This document shows, piece by piece, positions 8,589-21,152 of a stretch of DNA of 64,000 bases (position 1 is its first letter; every line of letters starts with the position of its first letter). The notes under the pieces are model-generated. The model worked only from the letters and a program-made list of their open reading frames with translations, had not been told where the DNA came from and searched no databases. Position numbers and translations under genes: made by a program. The DNA comes from Odontesthes bonariensis (Eukaryota; Chordata; Actinopteri; Atheriniformes; Atherinopsidae): positions 12,118,743 through 12,182,742 of the forward strand of contig NC_134510.1 in NCBI RefSeq assembly GCF_027942865.1, written 5' to 3'.

Positions 8589-8660
8589 TCCTCGTTAGTA
8601 TAATGGACAGTATCTCCGCCTGTCACGCGGAAGATAGGGGTTCGATTCTCCGACGGGGAG
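8589..8660 (+). tRNA. tRNA-Asp (GTC), U4
   Basis: T stem AGGGG/CTCCG: A49-G65 mismatch and one G-U. Confidence 0.85.
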
Positions 8661-9152
8661 AAAATTGGCTTTTATCAGCTGCCTGCCACCAAGTGATGAT
8701 TGTTTTGATACTCTCACCCATCTTCGGCCTAAATGTCAATAGCCCCCTTCAAATAGCCCAACATGAGGCCAGGTTGCTAAGGTCAAAAGCCCTTTCCCGT
8801 TTCCTATGGTGTTAAGTGCAAACCAAGACCTTATAATCAACAATGTGCTTTTGCTAATGATTCTGTCCTGCCCAAAGCACTGTAGAAGGTTGTGAAAACA
8901 CAGCTAGTTGAGCTGTGGTCATAAGATTCTCATGCAACAAGTGTCTTGGCTGTTGTTTAACAGGGCTCCTGAGGCAAACAAAAAGTAGGCATAGCATTTG
9001 GAAGCAAGAACTGTTCGGAAGTAAAGCGGCCACAATAATCTTTAAACAAGATGATGCAGTGGCAGAATAGCAATACGACATGGTATTGCTAAGCAAGGAG
9101 TAAACTTGGGTTGCCTTGCCAGAGAAAATCGTTCTCTAGGAGAAGTCTGCAA

Positions 9153-9235
9153 TGTCAGAAGTGGGATTTGAACCCACGCCTCCAGGGGAGACTGCGACCT
9201 TAACGCAGCACCTTAGACCACTCGGCCATCCTGAC
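9153..9235 (-). tRNA. tRNA-Leu (AAG), U4
   Basis: C25T (G10-U25 wobble) and a D-loop C-to-T. Confidence 0.92.
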
Positions 9236-9485
9236 TACTAAAAGGAATATTTGACGACACTGTCGGCGGGCCCAGGAATCATTCCAGCGAATATGTGGGT
9301 CTGCGTTGTGTTCGTGTTGAAGGGGAATATTGACGAGGCATGCAGCTTCATGGAAGACTCTCCTTCTGAGTGATGGGACTGTGATAGCAATTTTCCTGCA
9401 CCTTGAAACGGGACACCAAAATCTTATTTCACTCCTTGGCGATAGTTGTCTTTTCCTCTGACGACTGTATCAGTCACACAGAAAT

Positions 9486-9557
9486 TCCTCGTTAGTATAA
9501 TGGACAGTATCTCCGCCTGTCACGCGGAAGATCGTGGTTCGATTCCCTGATGGGGAG
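9486..9557 (+). tRNA. tRNA-Asp (GTC), U5
   Basis: T stem CGTGG/CCCTG with one mismatch and one wobble; C67T wobble in the acceptor. Tag AGCTTTGTC. Confidence 0.8.
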
Positions 9558-10050
9558 AGCTTTGTCTTTTATCAGCTGCCTGCCACCAAGTGATGATTGC
9601 TTTGATACTCTCACCCATCTTTGGCCTAAATGTCAATAGCCCCCTTCAAATAGCCTAACATGAGGCCAGGTTGCGTCGGTAAAAAAACCCTTTCCCGTTT
9701 ACTATGGTGTTAAGTGCAAACCAAGACCTTATAATCAACAATGTGCTTTTGCTAATGATTCTGTCCTGCCCAAAGCACTGTAGAAGGTTGTGACAACACA
9801 GCTTGTTGAGCTGTGGTCATAAGATTCTCATGCAACAAGTGTCTTGGCTGTTGTTTAACAGGTCTCCTGAGGCAAACAAAAAGTAGGCATAGCATTTGGA
9901 AGCAAGAACTGTTCGGAAGTAAAGCGGCCACAATAATCTTTAAACAAGATGATGCAGTGGCAGAATAGCAATACGACATGGTATTGCTAAGCAAGGAGTA
10001 AACTTGGGTTGCCTTGCCAGAGAAAATGGTTCTCTAGGAGAAGTCTGCAA

Positions 10051-10133
10051 TGTCAGAAGTGGGATTTGAACCCACACCTCCAGGGGAGACTGCGACCTTA
10101 ACGCAGCGCCTTAGACCGCTTGGCCATCCTGAC
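10051..10133 (-). tRNA. tRNA-Leu (AAG), U5
   Basis: C48T and G13A. Confidence 0.9.
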
Positions 10134-10383
10134 TGCTAAAAGGAATATTTGACAACACTGTTGGCGGGCCCAGGCATCATTCCAGCGAATATGTGGGTCT
10201 GCGTTGTGTTCGTGTTGAAGGGGAATATTGACGAGGCATGCAGCTTCATGGAAGACTCTCCTTCTGAGTGATGGGACTGTGATAGCAATTTTCCTGCACC
10301 TTGAAACGGGACACCAAAATCTTATTTCACTCCTTGGCGATAGTTGTCTTTTCCTCTGACGACTGTATCAGTCACACAGAAAT

Positions 10384-10455
10384 TCCTCGTTAGTATAAAG
10401 GACAGTATCTCCGCCTGTCACGCGGAAGATCGTGGTTCGATTCCCTGACGGGGAG
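10384..10455 (+). tRNA. tRNA-Asp (GTC), U6
   Basis: D loop reads AAAGG instead of AATGG; T stem CGTGG/CCCTG. Confidence 0.8.
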
Positions 10456-10948
10456 AGCTTTGTCTTTTATCAGCTGCCTGCCACCAAGTGATGATTGCTT
10501 TGATACTCTCACCCATCTTCGGCCTAAATGTCAATAGCCCCCTTCAAATAGCCTAACATGAGGCCAGGTTGCTTCGGTCAAAAGCCCTTTCCCGTTTACT
10601 ATGGTGTTAAGTGCAAACCAAGACCTTATAATCAACAATGTGCCTTTTGGTAATGATTCTGTCCTGCCCAAAGCACTGTAGAAGGTTGTGACAACACAGC
10701 TTGTTGAGCTGTGGTCATAAGATTCTCATGCAACAAGTGTCTTGGCTGTTGTTTAACAGGGCTCCTGAGGCAAACAAAAAGTAGGCATAGCATTTGGAAG
10801 CAAGAACTCTTCTGAGGTAAAGCGGCCACAATAATCTTTAAACTAGATGATGCAGTGGCAGAATAGCAATATGACATGGTATTGCTAAGCAAGGAGTAAA
10901 CTTGAGTGGCCTTGCCAGAGAAAATGGTTCTCTAGGAGAAGTCTGCAA

Positions 10949-11031
10949 TGTCAGAAGTGGGATTTGAACCCACGCCTCCAGGGGAGACTGCGACCTTAAC
11001 ACAGCGCCTTAGACTGCTCGGCCATCCTGAC
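10949..11031 (-). tRNA. tRNA-Leu (AAG), U6
   Basis: C30T (wobble) and G18A, loss of an invariant D-loop G. Confidence 0.82.
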
Positions 11032-11281
11032 TACTAAAAGGAGTATTTGACGACACTGTCGGCGGGCCCAGGCATCATTCCAGTGAATATGTGGGTCTGC
11101 GTTGTGTTCGTGTTGAAGGGGAATATTGACGAGGCATGTAGCTTCATGGAAGACTCTCCTTCTGAGTGATGGGACTGTGATAGCAATTTTCCTGCACCTT
11201 GAAACGGGACACCAAAATCTTATTTCACTCCTTGGCGATAGTTGTCTTTTCATCTGACGACTGTATCAGTCACACAGAAAT

Positions 11282-11353
11282 TCCTCGTTAGTATAATGGA
11301 CAGTATCTCCGCCTGTCACGCGGAAGATAGGGGTTCGATTCTCCGACGGGGAG
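11282..11353 (+). tRNA. tRNA-Asp (GTC), U7
   Basis: Same allele as U4 (block duplicate). Confidence 0.85.
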
Positions 11354-11845
11354 AAAATTGGCTTTTATCAGCTGCCTGCCACCAAGTGATGATTGTTTTG
11401 ATACTCTCACCCATCTTCGGCCTAAATGTCAATAGCCCCCTTCAAATAGCCCAACATGAGGCCAGGTTGCTAAGGTCAAAAGCCCTTTCCCGTTTCCTAT
11501 GGTGTTAAGTGCAAACCAAGACCTTATAATCAACAATGTGCTTTTGCTAATGATTCTGTCCTGCCCAAAGCACTGTAGAAGGTTGTGAAAACACAGCTAG
11601 TTGAGCTGTGGTCATAAGATTCTCATGCAACAAGTGTCTTGGCTGTTGTTTAACAGGGCTCCTGAGGCAAACAAAAAGTAGGCATAGCATTTGGAAGCAA
11701 GAACTGTTCGGAAGTAAAGCGGCCACAATAATCTTTAAACAAGATGATGCAGTGGCAGAATAGCAATACGACATGGTATTGCTAAGCAAGGAGTAAACTT
11801 GGGTTGCCTTGCCAGAGAAAATCGTTCTCTAGGAGAAGTCTGCAA

Positions 11846-11928
11846 TGTCAGAAGTGGGATTTGAACCCACGCCTCCAGGGGAGACTGCGACCTTAACGCA
11901 GCACCTTAGACCACTCGGCCATCCTGAC
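11846..11928 (-). tRNA. tRNA-Leu (AAG), U7
   Basis: Same allele as U4. Confidence 0.92.
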
Positions 11929-12178
11929 TACTAAAAGGAATATTTGACGACACTGTCGGCGGGCCCAGGAATCATTCCAGCGAATATGTGGGTCTGCGTT
12001 GTGTTCGTGTTGAAGGGGAATATTGACGAGGCATGCAGCTTCATGGAAGACTCTCCTTCTGAGTGATGGGACTGTGATAGCAATTTTCCTGCACCTTGAA
12101 ACGGGACACCAAAATCTTATTTCACTCCTTGGCGATAGTTGTCTTTTCCTCTGACGACTGTATCAGTCACACAGAAAT

Positions 12179-12250
12179 TCCTCGTTAGTATAATGGACAG
12201 TATCTCCGCCTGTCACGCGGAAGATCGTGGTTCGATTCCCTGATGGGGAG
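12179..12250 (+). tRNA. tRNA-Asp (GTC), U8
   Basis: Same allele as U5. Confidence 0.8.
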
Positions 12251-12743
12251 AGCTTTGTCTTTTATCAGCTGCCTGCCACCAAGTGATGATTGCTTTGATA
12301 CTCTCACCCATCTTTGGCCTAAATGTCAATAGCCCCCTTCAAATAGCCTAACATGAGGCCAGGTTGCGTCGGTAAAAAAACCCTTTCCCGTTTACTATGG
12401 TGTTAAGTGCAAACCAAGACCTTATAATCAACAATGTGCTTTTGCTAATGATTCTGTCCTGCCCAAAGCACTGTAGAAGGTTGTGACAACACAGCTTGTT
12501 GAGCTGTGGTCATAAGATTCTCATGCAACAAGTGTCTTGGCTGTTGTTTAACAGGTCTCCTGAGGCAAACAAAAAGTAGGCATAGCATTTGGAAGCAAGA
12601 ACTGTTCGGAAGTAAAGCGGCCACAATAATCTTTAAACAAGATGATGCAGTGGCAGAATAGCAATACGACATGGTATTGCTAAGCAAGGAGTAAACTTGG
12701 GTTGCCTTGCCAGAGAAAATGGTTCTCTAGGAGAAGTCTGCAA

Positions 12744-12826
12744 TGTCAGAAGTGGGATTTGAACCCACACCTCCAGGGGAGACTGCGACCTTAACGCAGC
12801 GCCTTAGACCGCTTGGCCATCCTGAC
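12744..12826 (-). tRNA. tRNA-Leu (AAG), U8
   Basis: Same allele as U5. Confidence 0.9.
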
Positions 12827-13076
12827 TGCTAAAAGGAATATTTGACAACACTGTTGGCGGGCCCAGGCATCATTCCAGCGAATATGTGGGTCTGCGTTGT
12901 GTTCGTGTTGAAGGGGAATATTGACGAGGCATGCAGCTTCATGGAAGACTCTCCTTCTGAGTGATGGGACTGTGATAGCAATTTTCCTGCACCTTGAAAC
13001 GGGACACCAAAATCTTATTTCACTCCTTGGCGATAGTTGTCTTTTCCTCTGACGACTGTATCAGTCACACAGAAAT

Positions 13077-13148
13077 TCCTCGTTAGTATAAAGGACAGTA
13101 TCTCCGCCTGTCACGCGGAAGATCGTGGTTCGATTCCCTGACGGGGAG
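13077..13148 (+). tRNA. tRNA-Asp (GTC), U9
   Basis: Same allele as U6. Confidence 0.8.
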
Positions 13149-13641
13149 AGCTTTGTCTTTTATCAGCTGCCTGCCACCAAGTGATGATTGCTTTGATACT
13201 CTCACCCATCTTCGGCCTAAATGTCAATAGCCCCCTTCAAATAGCCTAACATGAGGCCAGGTTGCTTCGGTCAAAAGCCCTTTCCCGTTTACTATGGTGT
13301 TAAGTGCAAACCAAGACCTTATAATCAACAATGTGCCTTTTGGTAATGATTCTGTCCTGCCCAAAGCACTGTAGAAGGTTGTGACAACACAGCTTGTTGA
13401 GCTGTGGTCATAAGATTCTCATGCAACAAGTGTCTTGGCTGTTGTTTAACAGGGCTCCTGAGGCAAACAAAAAGTAGGCATAGCATTTGGAAGCAAGAAC
13501 TCTTCTGAGGTAAAGCGGCCACAATAATCTTTAAACTAGATGATGCAGTGGCAGAATAGCAATATGACATGGTATTGCTAAGCAAGGAGTAAACTTGAGT
13601 GGCCTTGCCAGAGAAAATGGTTCTCTAGGAGAAGTCTGCAA

Positions 13642-13724
13642 TGTCAGAAGTGGGATTTGAACCCACGCCTCCAGGGGAGACTGCGACCTTAACACAGCGC
13701 CTTAGACTGCTCGGCCATCCTGAC
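13642..13724 (-). tRNA. tRNA-Leu (AAG), U9
   Basis: Same allele as U6, with G18A. Confidence 0.82.
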
Positions 13725-13974
13725 TACTAAAAGGAGTATTTGACGACACTGTCGGCGGGCCCAGGCATCATTCCAGTGAATATGTGGGTCTGCGTTGTGT
13801 TCGTGTTGAAGGGGAATATTGACGAGGCATGTAGCTTCATGGAAGACTCTCCTTCTGAGTGATGGGACTGTGATAGCAATTTTCCTGCACCTTGAAACGG
13901 GACACCAAAATCTTATTTCACTCCTTGGCGATAGTTGTCTTTTCATCTGACGACTGTATCAGTCACACAGAAAT

Positions 13975-14046
13975 TCCTCGTTAGTATAATGGACAGTATC
14001 TCCGCCTGTCACGTGGAAGATAGGGGTTCGATTCTCCGACGGGGAG
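13975..14046 (+). tRNA. tRNA-Asp (GTC), U10
   Basis: As U4 plus C40T (wobble in the anticodon stem). Tag AAAATGGGC. Confidence 0.85.
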
Positions 14047-14538
14047 AAAATGGGCTTTTATCAGCTGCCTGCCACCAAGTGATGATTGTTTTGATACTCT
14101 CACGCATCTTCGGCCTAAATGTCAATAGCCCCCTTCAAATAGCCTAACATGAGGCCAGGTTGCTTCGGTCAAAAGCCCTTTCCCGTTTACTATGGTGTTA
14201 AGTGCAAACCAAGACCTTATAATCAACAATGTGCTTTTGCTAATGATTCTGTCCTGCCCAAAGCACTGTGGAAGGTTGTGACAACACAGCTAGTTGAGCT
14301 GTGGTCAGAAGATTCTCATGCAACAAGTGTCTTGGCTGTTGTTTAACAGGGCTCCTGAGGCAAACAAAAAGTAGGCATAGCATTTGGAAGCAAGAACTGT
14401 TCGGAAGTAAAGCGGCCACAATAATCTTTAAACAAGATGATGCAGTGGCAGAATAGCAATACGACATGGTATTGCTAAGCAAGGAGTAAACTTGGGTTGC
14501 CTTGCCAGAGAAAATGGTTCTCTAGGAGAAGTCTGCAA

Positions 14539-14621
14539 TGTCAGAAGTGGGATTTGAACCCACGCCTCCAGGGGAGACTGCGACCTTAACACAGCGCCTT
14601 AGACCGCTCGGCCATCCTGAC
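14539..14621 (-). tRNA. tRNA-Leu (AAG), U10
   Basis: C30T only. Confidence 0.92.
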
Positions 14622-14871
14622 TACTAAAAGGAGTATTTGACGACACTGTCGGCGGGCCAAGGCATCATTCCAGCGAATATGTGGGTCTGCGTTGTGTTCG
14701 TGTTGAAGGGGAATATTGACGAGGCATGTAGCTTCATGGAAGACTCTCCTTCTGAGTGATGGGACTGTGATAGCAATTTTCCTGCACCTTGAAACGGGAC
14801 ACCAAAATCTTATTTCACTCCTTGGCGATAGTTGTCTTTTCATCTGACGACTGTATCAGTCACACAGAAAT

Positions 14872-14943
14872 TCCTCGTTAGTATAATGGACAGTATCTCC
14901 GCCTGTCACGTGGAAGATAGGGGTTCGATTCTCCGACGGGGAG
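14872..14943 (+). tRNA. tRNA-Asp (GTC), U11
   Basis: Same allele as U10. Confidence 0.85.
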
Positions 14944-15436
14944 AAAATGGGCTTTTATCAGCTGCCTGCCACCAAGTGATGATTGTTTTGATACTCTCAC
15001 CCATCTTCGGCCTAAATGTCAATAGCCCCCTTCAAATAGCCTAACATGAGGCCAGGTTGCTTCGGTAAAAAAACCCTTTCCCGTTTACTATGGTGTTAAG
15101 TGCAAACCAAGACCTTATAATCAACAATGTGCTTTTGCTAATGATTCTGTCCTGCCCAAAGCACTGTGGAAGGTTGTGACAACACAGCTAGTTGAGCTGT
15201 GGTCAGAAGATTCTCATGCAACAAGTGTCTTGGCTGTTGTTTAACAGGGCTCCTGAGGCAAACAAAAAGTAGGCATAGCATTTGGAAGCAAGAACTGTTC
15301 GGAAGTAAAGCGGCCACAATAATCTTTAAACAAGATGATGCAGTGGCAGAATAGCAATACGACATGGTATTGCTAAGCAAGGAGTAAACTTGGGTTGCCT
15401 TGCCAGTGAAAATGTTTCTCTAGGAGAAGTCTGCAA

Positions 15437-15519
15437 TGTCAGAAGTGGGATTTGATTCCACGCCTCCAGGGGAGACTGCGACCTGAACGCAGCGCCTTAG
15501 ACCGCTCGGCCATCCTGAC
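15437..15519 (-). tRNA. tRNA-Leu (CAG), U11
   Basis: First CAG copy; decodes CUG. G53A and T54A hit the last T-stem pair and the B box, so transcription may be weak. Confidence 0.75.
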
Positions 15520-15769
15520 TACTAAAAGGAATATTTGACAACACTGTCGGCGGGCCCAGGCATCATTCCAGCGAATATGTGGGTCTGCGTTGTGTTCGTG
15601 TTGAAGGGGAATATTGACGAGGCATGCAGCTTCATGGAAGACTCTCCTTCTGAGTGATGGGACTGTGATAGCAATTTTCCTGCACCTTGAAACGGGACAC
15701 CAAAATCTTATTTCACTCCTTGGCGATAGTTGTCTTTTCGTCTGACGACTGTATCAGTCACACAGAAGT

Positions 15770-15841
15770 TCCTCGTTAGTATAATGGACAGTATCTCCGC
15801 CTGTCACGCGGAAGATAGGGGTTCGATTCCCCGACGGGGAG
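15770..15841 (+). tRNA. tRNA-Asp (GTC), U12
   Basis: C49A (A49-G65 mismatch). First unit with tag AGCTAGGTC. Confidence 0.9.
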
Positions 15842-16334
15842 AGCTAGGTCTTTTATCAGCTGCCTGCCACCAAGTGATGATTGTTTTGATACTCTCACCC
15901 ATCTTCGGCCTAAATGTCAATAGCCCCCTTCAAATAGCCTAACATGAGGCCAGGTTGCTTCGGTCAAAAGTCCTTTCCCGTTTACTATGGTGTTAAGTGC
16001 AAACCAAGACCTTATAATCAACAATGTGCCTTTTGGTAATGATTCTGTCCTGCCCAAAGCACTGTAGAAGGTTGTGACAACACAGCTTGTTGAGCTGTGG
16101 TCATAAGATTCTCATGCAACAAGTGTCTTGGCTGTTGTTTAACAGGGCTCCTGAGGCAAACAAAAAGTAGGCATAGCATTTGGAAGCAAGAACTCTTCTG
16201 AGGTAAAGCGGCCACAATAATCTTTAAACTAGATGATGCAGTGGCAGAATAGCAATATGACATGGTATTGCTAAGCAAGGAGTAAACTTGAGTGGCCTTG
16301 CCAGAGAAAATGGTTCTCTAGGAGAAGTCTGCAA

Positions 16335-16417
16335 TGTCAGAAGTGGGATTTGAACCCACGCCTCCAGGGGAGACTGCGACCTTAACACAGCGCCTTAGAC
16401 TGCTCGGCCATCCTGAC
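16335..16417 (-). tRNA. tRNA-Leu (AAG), U12
   Basis: C30T and G18A, as U6/U9. Confidence 0.82.
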
Positions 16418-16667
16418 TACTAAAAGGAGTATTTGACGACACTGTCGGCGGGCCCAGGCATCATTCCAGTGAATATGTGGGTCTGCGTTGTGTTCGTGTT
16501 GAAGGGGAATATTGACGAGGCATGTAGCTTCATGGAAGACTCTCCTTCTGAGTGATGGGACTGTGATAGCAATTTTCCTGCACCTTGAAACGGGACACCA
16601 AAATCTTATTTCACTCCTTGGCGATAGTTGTCTTTTCATCTGACGACTGTATCAGTCACACAGAAAT

Positions 16668-16739
16668 TCCTCGTTAGTATAATGGACAGTATCTCCGCCT
16701 GTCACGTGGAAGATAGGGGTTCGATTCTCCGACGGGGAG
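16668..16739 (+). tRNA. tRNA-Asp (GTC), U13
   Basis: Same allele as U10. Confidence 0.85.
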
Positions 16740-17231
16740 AAAATGGGCTTTTATCAGCTGCCTGCCACCAAGTGATGATTGTTTTGATACTCTCACGCAT
16801 CTTCGGCCTAAATGTCAATAGCCCCCTTCAAATAGCCTAACATGAGGCCAGGTTGCTTCGGTCAAAAGCCCTTTCCCGTTTACTATGGTGTTAAGTGCAA
16901 ACCAAGACCTTATAATCAACAATGTGCTTTTGCTAATGATTCTGTCCTGCCCAAAGCACTGTGGAAGGTTGTGACAACACAGCTAGTTGAGCTGTGGTCA
17001 GAAGATTCTCATGCAACAAGTGTCTTGGCTGTTGTTTAACAGGGCTCCTGAGGCAAACAAAAAGTAGGCATAGCATTTGGAAGCAAGAACTGTTCGGAAG
17101 TAAAGCGGCCACAATAATCTTTAAACAAGATGATGCAGTGGCAGAATAGCAATACGACATGGTATTGCTAAGCAAGGAGTAAACTTGGGTTGCCTTGCCA
17201 GTGAAAATGTTTCTCTAGGAGAAGTCTGCAA

Positions 17232-17314
17232 TGTCAGAAGTGGGATTTGAACCCACGCCTCCAGGGGAGACTGCGACCTGAACGCAGCGCCTTAGACCGC
17301 TCGGCCATCCTGAC
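17232..17314 (-). tRNA. tRNA-Leu (CAG), U13
   Basis: Full consensus of the CAG form. Confidence 0.95.
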
Positions 17315-17564
17315 TACTAAAAGGAATATTTGACAACACTGTCGGCGGGCCCAGGCATCATTCCAGCGAATATGTGGGTCTGCGTTGTGTTCGTGTTGAA
17401 GGGGAATATTGACGAGGCATGCAGCTTCATGGAAGACTCTCCTTCTGAGTGATGGGACTGTGATAGCAATTTTCCTGCACCTTGAAACGGGACACCAAAA
17501 TCTTATTTCACTCCTTGGCGATAGTTGTCTTTTCGTCTGACGACTGTATCAGTCACACAGAAGT

Positions 17565-17636
17565 TCCTCGTTAGTATAATGGACAGTATCTCCGCCTGTC
17601 ACGCGGAAGATAGGGGTTCGATTCCCCGACGGGGAG
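17565..17636 (+). tRNA. tRNA-Asp (GTC), U14
   Basis: C49A, as U12. Confidence 0.9.
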
Positions 17637-18128
17637 AGCTAGGTCTTTTATCAGCTGCCTGCCACCAAGTGATGATTGTTTTGATACTCTCACCCATCTT
17701 CGGCCTAAATGTCAATAGCCCCCTTCAAATAGCCTAACATGAGGCCAGGTTGCTTCGGTCAAAAGTCCTTTCCCGTTTACTATGGTGTTAAGTGCAAACC
17801 AAGACCTTATAATCAACAATGTGCTTTTGCTAATGATTCTGTCCTGCCCAAAGCACTGTAGAAGGTTGTGACAACACAGCTAGTTGAGCTGTGGTCAGAA
17901 GATTCTCATGCAACAAGTGTCTTGGCTGTTGTTTAACAGGGCTCCTGAGGCAAACAAAAAGTAGGCATAGCATTTGGAAGCAAGAACTGTTCGGAAGTAA
18001 AGCGGCCACAATAATCTTTAAACAAGATGATGCAGTGGCAGAATAGCAATACGACATGGTATTGCTAAGCAAGAAGTAAACTTGGGTTGCCTTGCCAGTG
18101 AAAATGATTGTCTAGGAGAAGTCTGCAA

Positions 18129-18211
18129 TGTCAGAAGTGGGATTTGAACCCACGCCTCCAGGGGAGACTGCGACCTGAACGCAGCGCCTTAGACTGCTCG
18201 GCCATCCTGAC
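18129..18211 (-). tRNA. tRNA-Leu (CAG), U14
   Basis: G18A. Confidence 0.85.
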
Positions 18212-18461
18212 TACTAAAAGGAATATTTGACGACACTGTCGGCGGGCCCAGGCATCATTCCAGCGAATATGTGGGTCTGCGTTGTGTTCGTGTTGAAGGG
18301 GAATATTGACGAGGCATGCAGCTTCATGGAAGACTCTCCTTCTGAGTGATGGGACTGTGATAGCAATTTTCCTGCACCTTGAAACGGGACACCAAAATCT
18401 TATTTCACTCCTTGGCGATAGTTGTCTTTTCGTCTGACGACTGTATCAGTCACACAGAAGT

Positions 18462-18533
18462 TTCTCGTTAGTATAATGGACAGTATCTCTGCCTGTCACG
18501 CGGAAGATCGGGGTTCGATTCCCCGACGGGGAG
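18462..18533 (+). tRNA. tRNA-Asp (GTC), U15
   Basis: C2T and C29T, both wobble. Confidence 0.9.
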
Positions 18534-19025
18534 AGCTAGGTCTTTTATCAGCTGCCTGCCACCAAGTGATGATTGTTTTGATACTCTCACGCATCTTCGG
18601 CCTAAATGTCAATAGCCCCCTTCAAATAGCCTAACATGAGGCCAGGTTGCTTCGGTCAAAAGCCCTTTCCCGTTTACTATGGTGTTAAGTGCAAACCAAG
18701 ACCTTATAATCAACAATGTGCTTTTGCTAATGATTCTGTCCTGCCCAAAGCACTGTGGAAGGTTGTGACAACACAGCTAGTTGAGCTGTGGTCAGAAGAT
18801 TCTCATGCAACAAGTGTCTTGGCTGTTGTTTAACAGGGCTCCTGAGGCAAACAAAAAGTAGGCATAGCATTTGGAAGCAAGAACTGTTCGGAAGTAAAGC
18901 GGCCACAATAATCTTTAAACAAGATGATGCAGTGGCAGAATAGCAATACGACATGGTATTGCTAAGCAAGGAGTAAACTTGGGTTGCCTTGCCAGTGAAA
19001 ATGTTTCTCTAGGAGAAGTCTGCAA

Positions 19026-19108
19026 TGTCAGAAGTGGGATTTGAACCCACGCCTCCAGGGGAGACTGCGACCTGAACGCAGCGCCTTAGACCGCTCGGCC
19101 ATCCTGAC
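19026..19108 (-). tRNA. tRNA-Leu (CAG), U15
   Basis: Consensus CAG form. Confidence 0.95.
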
Positions 19109-19358
19109 TACTAAAAGGAATATTTGACGACACTGTCGGCGGGCCCAGGCATCATTCCAGCGAACATGTGGGTCTGCGTTGTGTTCGTGTTGAAGGGGAA
19201 TATTGACGAGGCATGCAGCTTCATGGAAGACTCTCCTTCTGAGTGATGGGACTGTGATAGCAATTTTCCTGCACCTTGAAACGGGACACCAAAATCTTAT
19301 TTCACTCCTTGGCGATAGTTGTCTTTTCGTCTGACGACTGTATCAGTCACACAGAAAT

Positions 19359-19430
19359 TCCTCGTTAGTATAATGGACAGTATCTCCGCCTGTCACGCGG
19401 AAGATCGAGGTTCGATTCCCCGAAGGGGAG
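19359..19430 (+). tRNA. tRNA-Asp (GTC), U16
   Basis: G51A and C67A give mismatches in the T and acceptor stems. Confidence 0.78.
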
Positions 19431-19922
19431 AGCTAGGTCTTTTATCAGCTGCCTGCCACCAAGTGATGATTGTTTTGATACTCTCACCCATCTTCGGCCT
19501 AAATGTCAATAGCCCCCTTCAAATAGCCTAACATGAGGCCAGGTTGCTTCGGTCAAAAGCCCTTTCCCGTTTACTATGGTGTTAAGTGCAAACCAAGACC
19601 TTATAATCAACAATGTGCTTTTGCTAATGATTCTGTCCTGCCCAAAGCACTGTGGAAGGTTGTGACAACACAGCTAGTTGAGCTGTGGTCAGAAGATTCT
19701 CATGCAACAAGTGTCTTGGCTGTTGTTTAACAGGGCTCCTGAGGCAAACAAAAAGTAGGCATAGCATTTGGAAGCAAGAACTGTTCGGAAGTAAAGCGGC
19801 CACAATAATCTTTAAACAAGATGATGCAGTGGCAGAATAGCAATACGACATGGTATTGCTAAGCAAGGAGTAAACTTGGGTTGCCTTGCCAGTGAAAATG
19901 TTTCTCCAGGAGAAGTCTGCAA

Positions 19923-20005
19923 TGTCAGAAGTGGGATTTGAACCCACGCCTCCAGGGGAGACTGCGACCTGAACGCAGCACCTTAGACCACTCCGCCATC
20001 CTGAC
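19923..20005 (-). tRNA. tRNA-Leu (CAG), U16
   Basis: C12G (D-stem mismatch), C25T and a D-loop C-to-T. Confidence 0.82.
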
Positions 20006-20255
20006 TACTAAAAGGAATATTTGACGACACTGTCGGCGGGCCTAGGCATCATTCCAGCGAATATGTGGGTCTGCGTTGTGTTCGTGTTGAAGGGGAATAT
20101 TGACGAGGCATGCAGCTTCATGGAAGACTCTCCTTCTGAGTGATGGGACTGTGATAGCAATTTTCCTGCACCTTGAAACGGGACACCAAAATCTTATTTC
20201 ACTCCTTGGCGATAGTTGTCTTTTCGTCTGACGACTGTATCAGTTACACAGAAGT

Positions 20256-20327
20256 TCCTCGTTAGTATAATGGACAGTATCTCCGCCTGTCACGCGGAAG
20301 ATCGGGGTTAGATTCCCCTACAGGGAG
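20256..20327 (+). pseudogene. tRNA-Asp-like (GTC), degenerate, U17
   Basis: C56A removes the invariant T-loop C (also a B-box base); G65T and G68A break T and acceptor pairs. Probably non-functional. Confidence 0.7.
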
Positions 20328-20819
20328 AGCTAGGTCTTTTATCAGCTGCCTGCCACCAAGTGATGATTGTTTTGATACTCTCACCCATCTTCGGCCTAAA
20401 TGTCAATAGCCCCCTTCAAATAGCCTAACATGAGGCCAGGTTGCTTCGGTCAAAAGTCCTTTCCCGTTTACTATGGTGTTAAGTGCAAACCAAGACCTTA
20501 TAATCAACAATGTGCTTTTGCTAATGATTCTGTCCTGCCCAAAGCACTGTGGAAGGTTGTGACAACACAGCTAGTTGAGCTGTGGTCAGAAGATTCTCAT
20601 GCAACAAGTGTCTTGGCTGTTGTTTAACAGGGCTCCTGAGGCAAACAAAAAGTAGGCATAGCATTTGGAAGCAAGAACTGTTCGGAAGTAAAGCGGCCAC
20701 AATAATCTTTAAACAAGATGATGCGGTGGCAGAATAGCAATACGACATGGTATTGCTAAGCAAGGAGTAAACTTGGGTTGCCTTGCCAGAGAAAATGTTT
20801 CTCTAGGAGAAGTCTGCAA

Positions 20820-20902
20820 TGTCAGAAGTGGGATTTGAACCCACGCCTCCAGGGGAGACTGCGACCTTAACGCAGCGCCTTAGACCGCTCGGCCATCCTG
20901 AC
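20820..20902 (-). tRNA. tRNA-Leu (AAG), U17
   Basis: Consensus AAG form, isolated among CAG neighbours. Confidence 0.95.
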
Positions 20903-21152
20903 TACTAAAAGGAATATTTGACGACACTGTCGGCGGGTCCAGGCATCATTCCAGCGAATATGTGGGTCTGCGTTGTGTTCGTGTTGAAGGGGAATATTGA
21001 CGAGGCATGCAGCTTCATGGAAGACTCTCCTTCTGAGTGATGGGACTTTGATAGCAATTTTCCTGCACCTTGAAACGGGACACCAAAATCTTATTTCACT
21101 CCTTGGCGATAGTTGTCTTTTCGTCTGACGACTGTATCAGTTACACAGAAGT

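Larger units (their letters stand above)
8392..13777 (+). repeat. Three-unit block duplicated in tandem (2,693 bp x 2)
   Basis: 8392-11084 and 11085-13777 look identical in the stretches I compared, including private marks such as AAAATTGGC after U4 and U7, a TATAAAGG D loop in U6 and U9, and TGGGGAG in U5 and U8. Similarity continues about 230 bases further, to the base that separates U10 from U7. Upstream of 8392 the copies differ. Confidence 0.8.
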
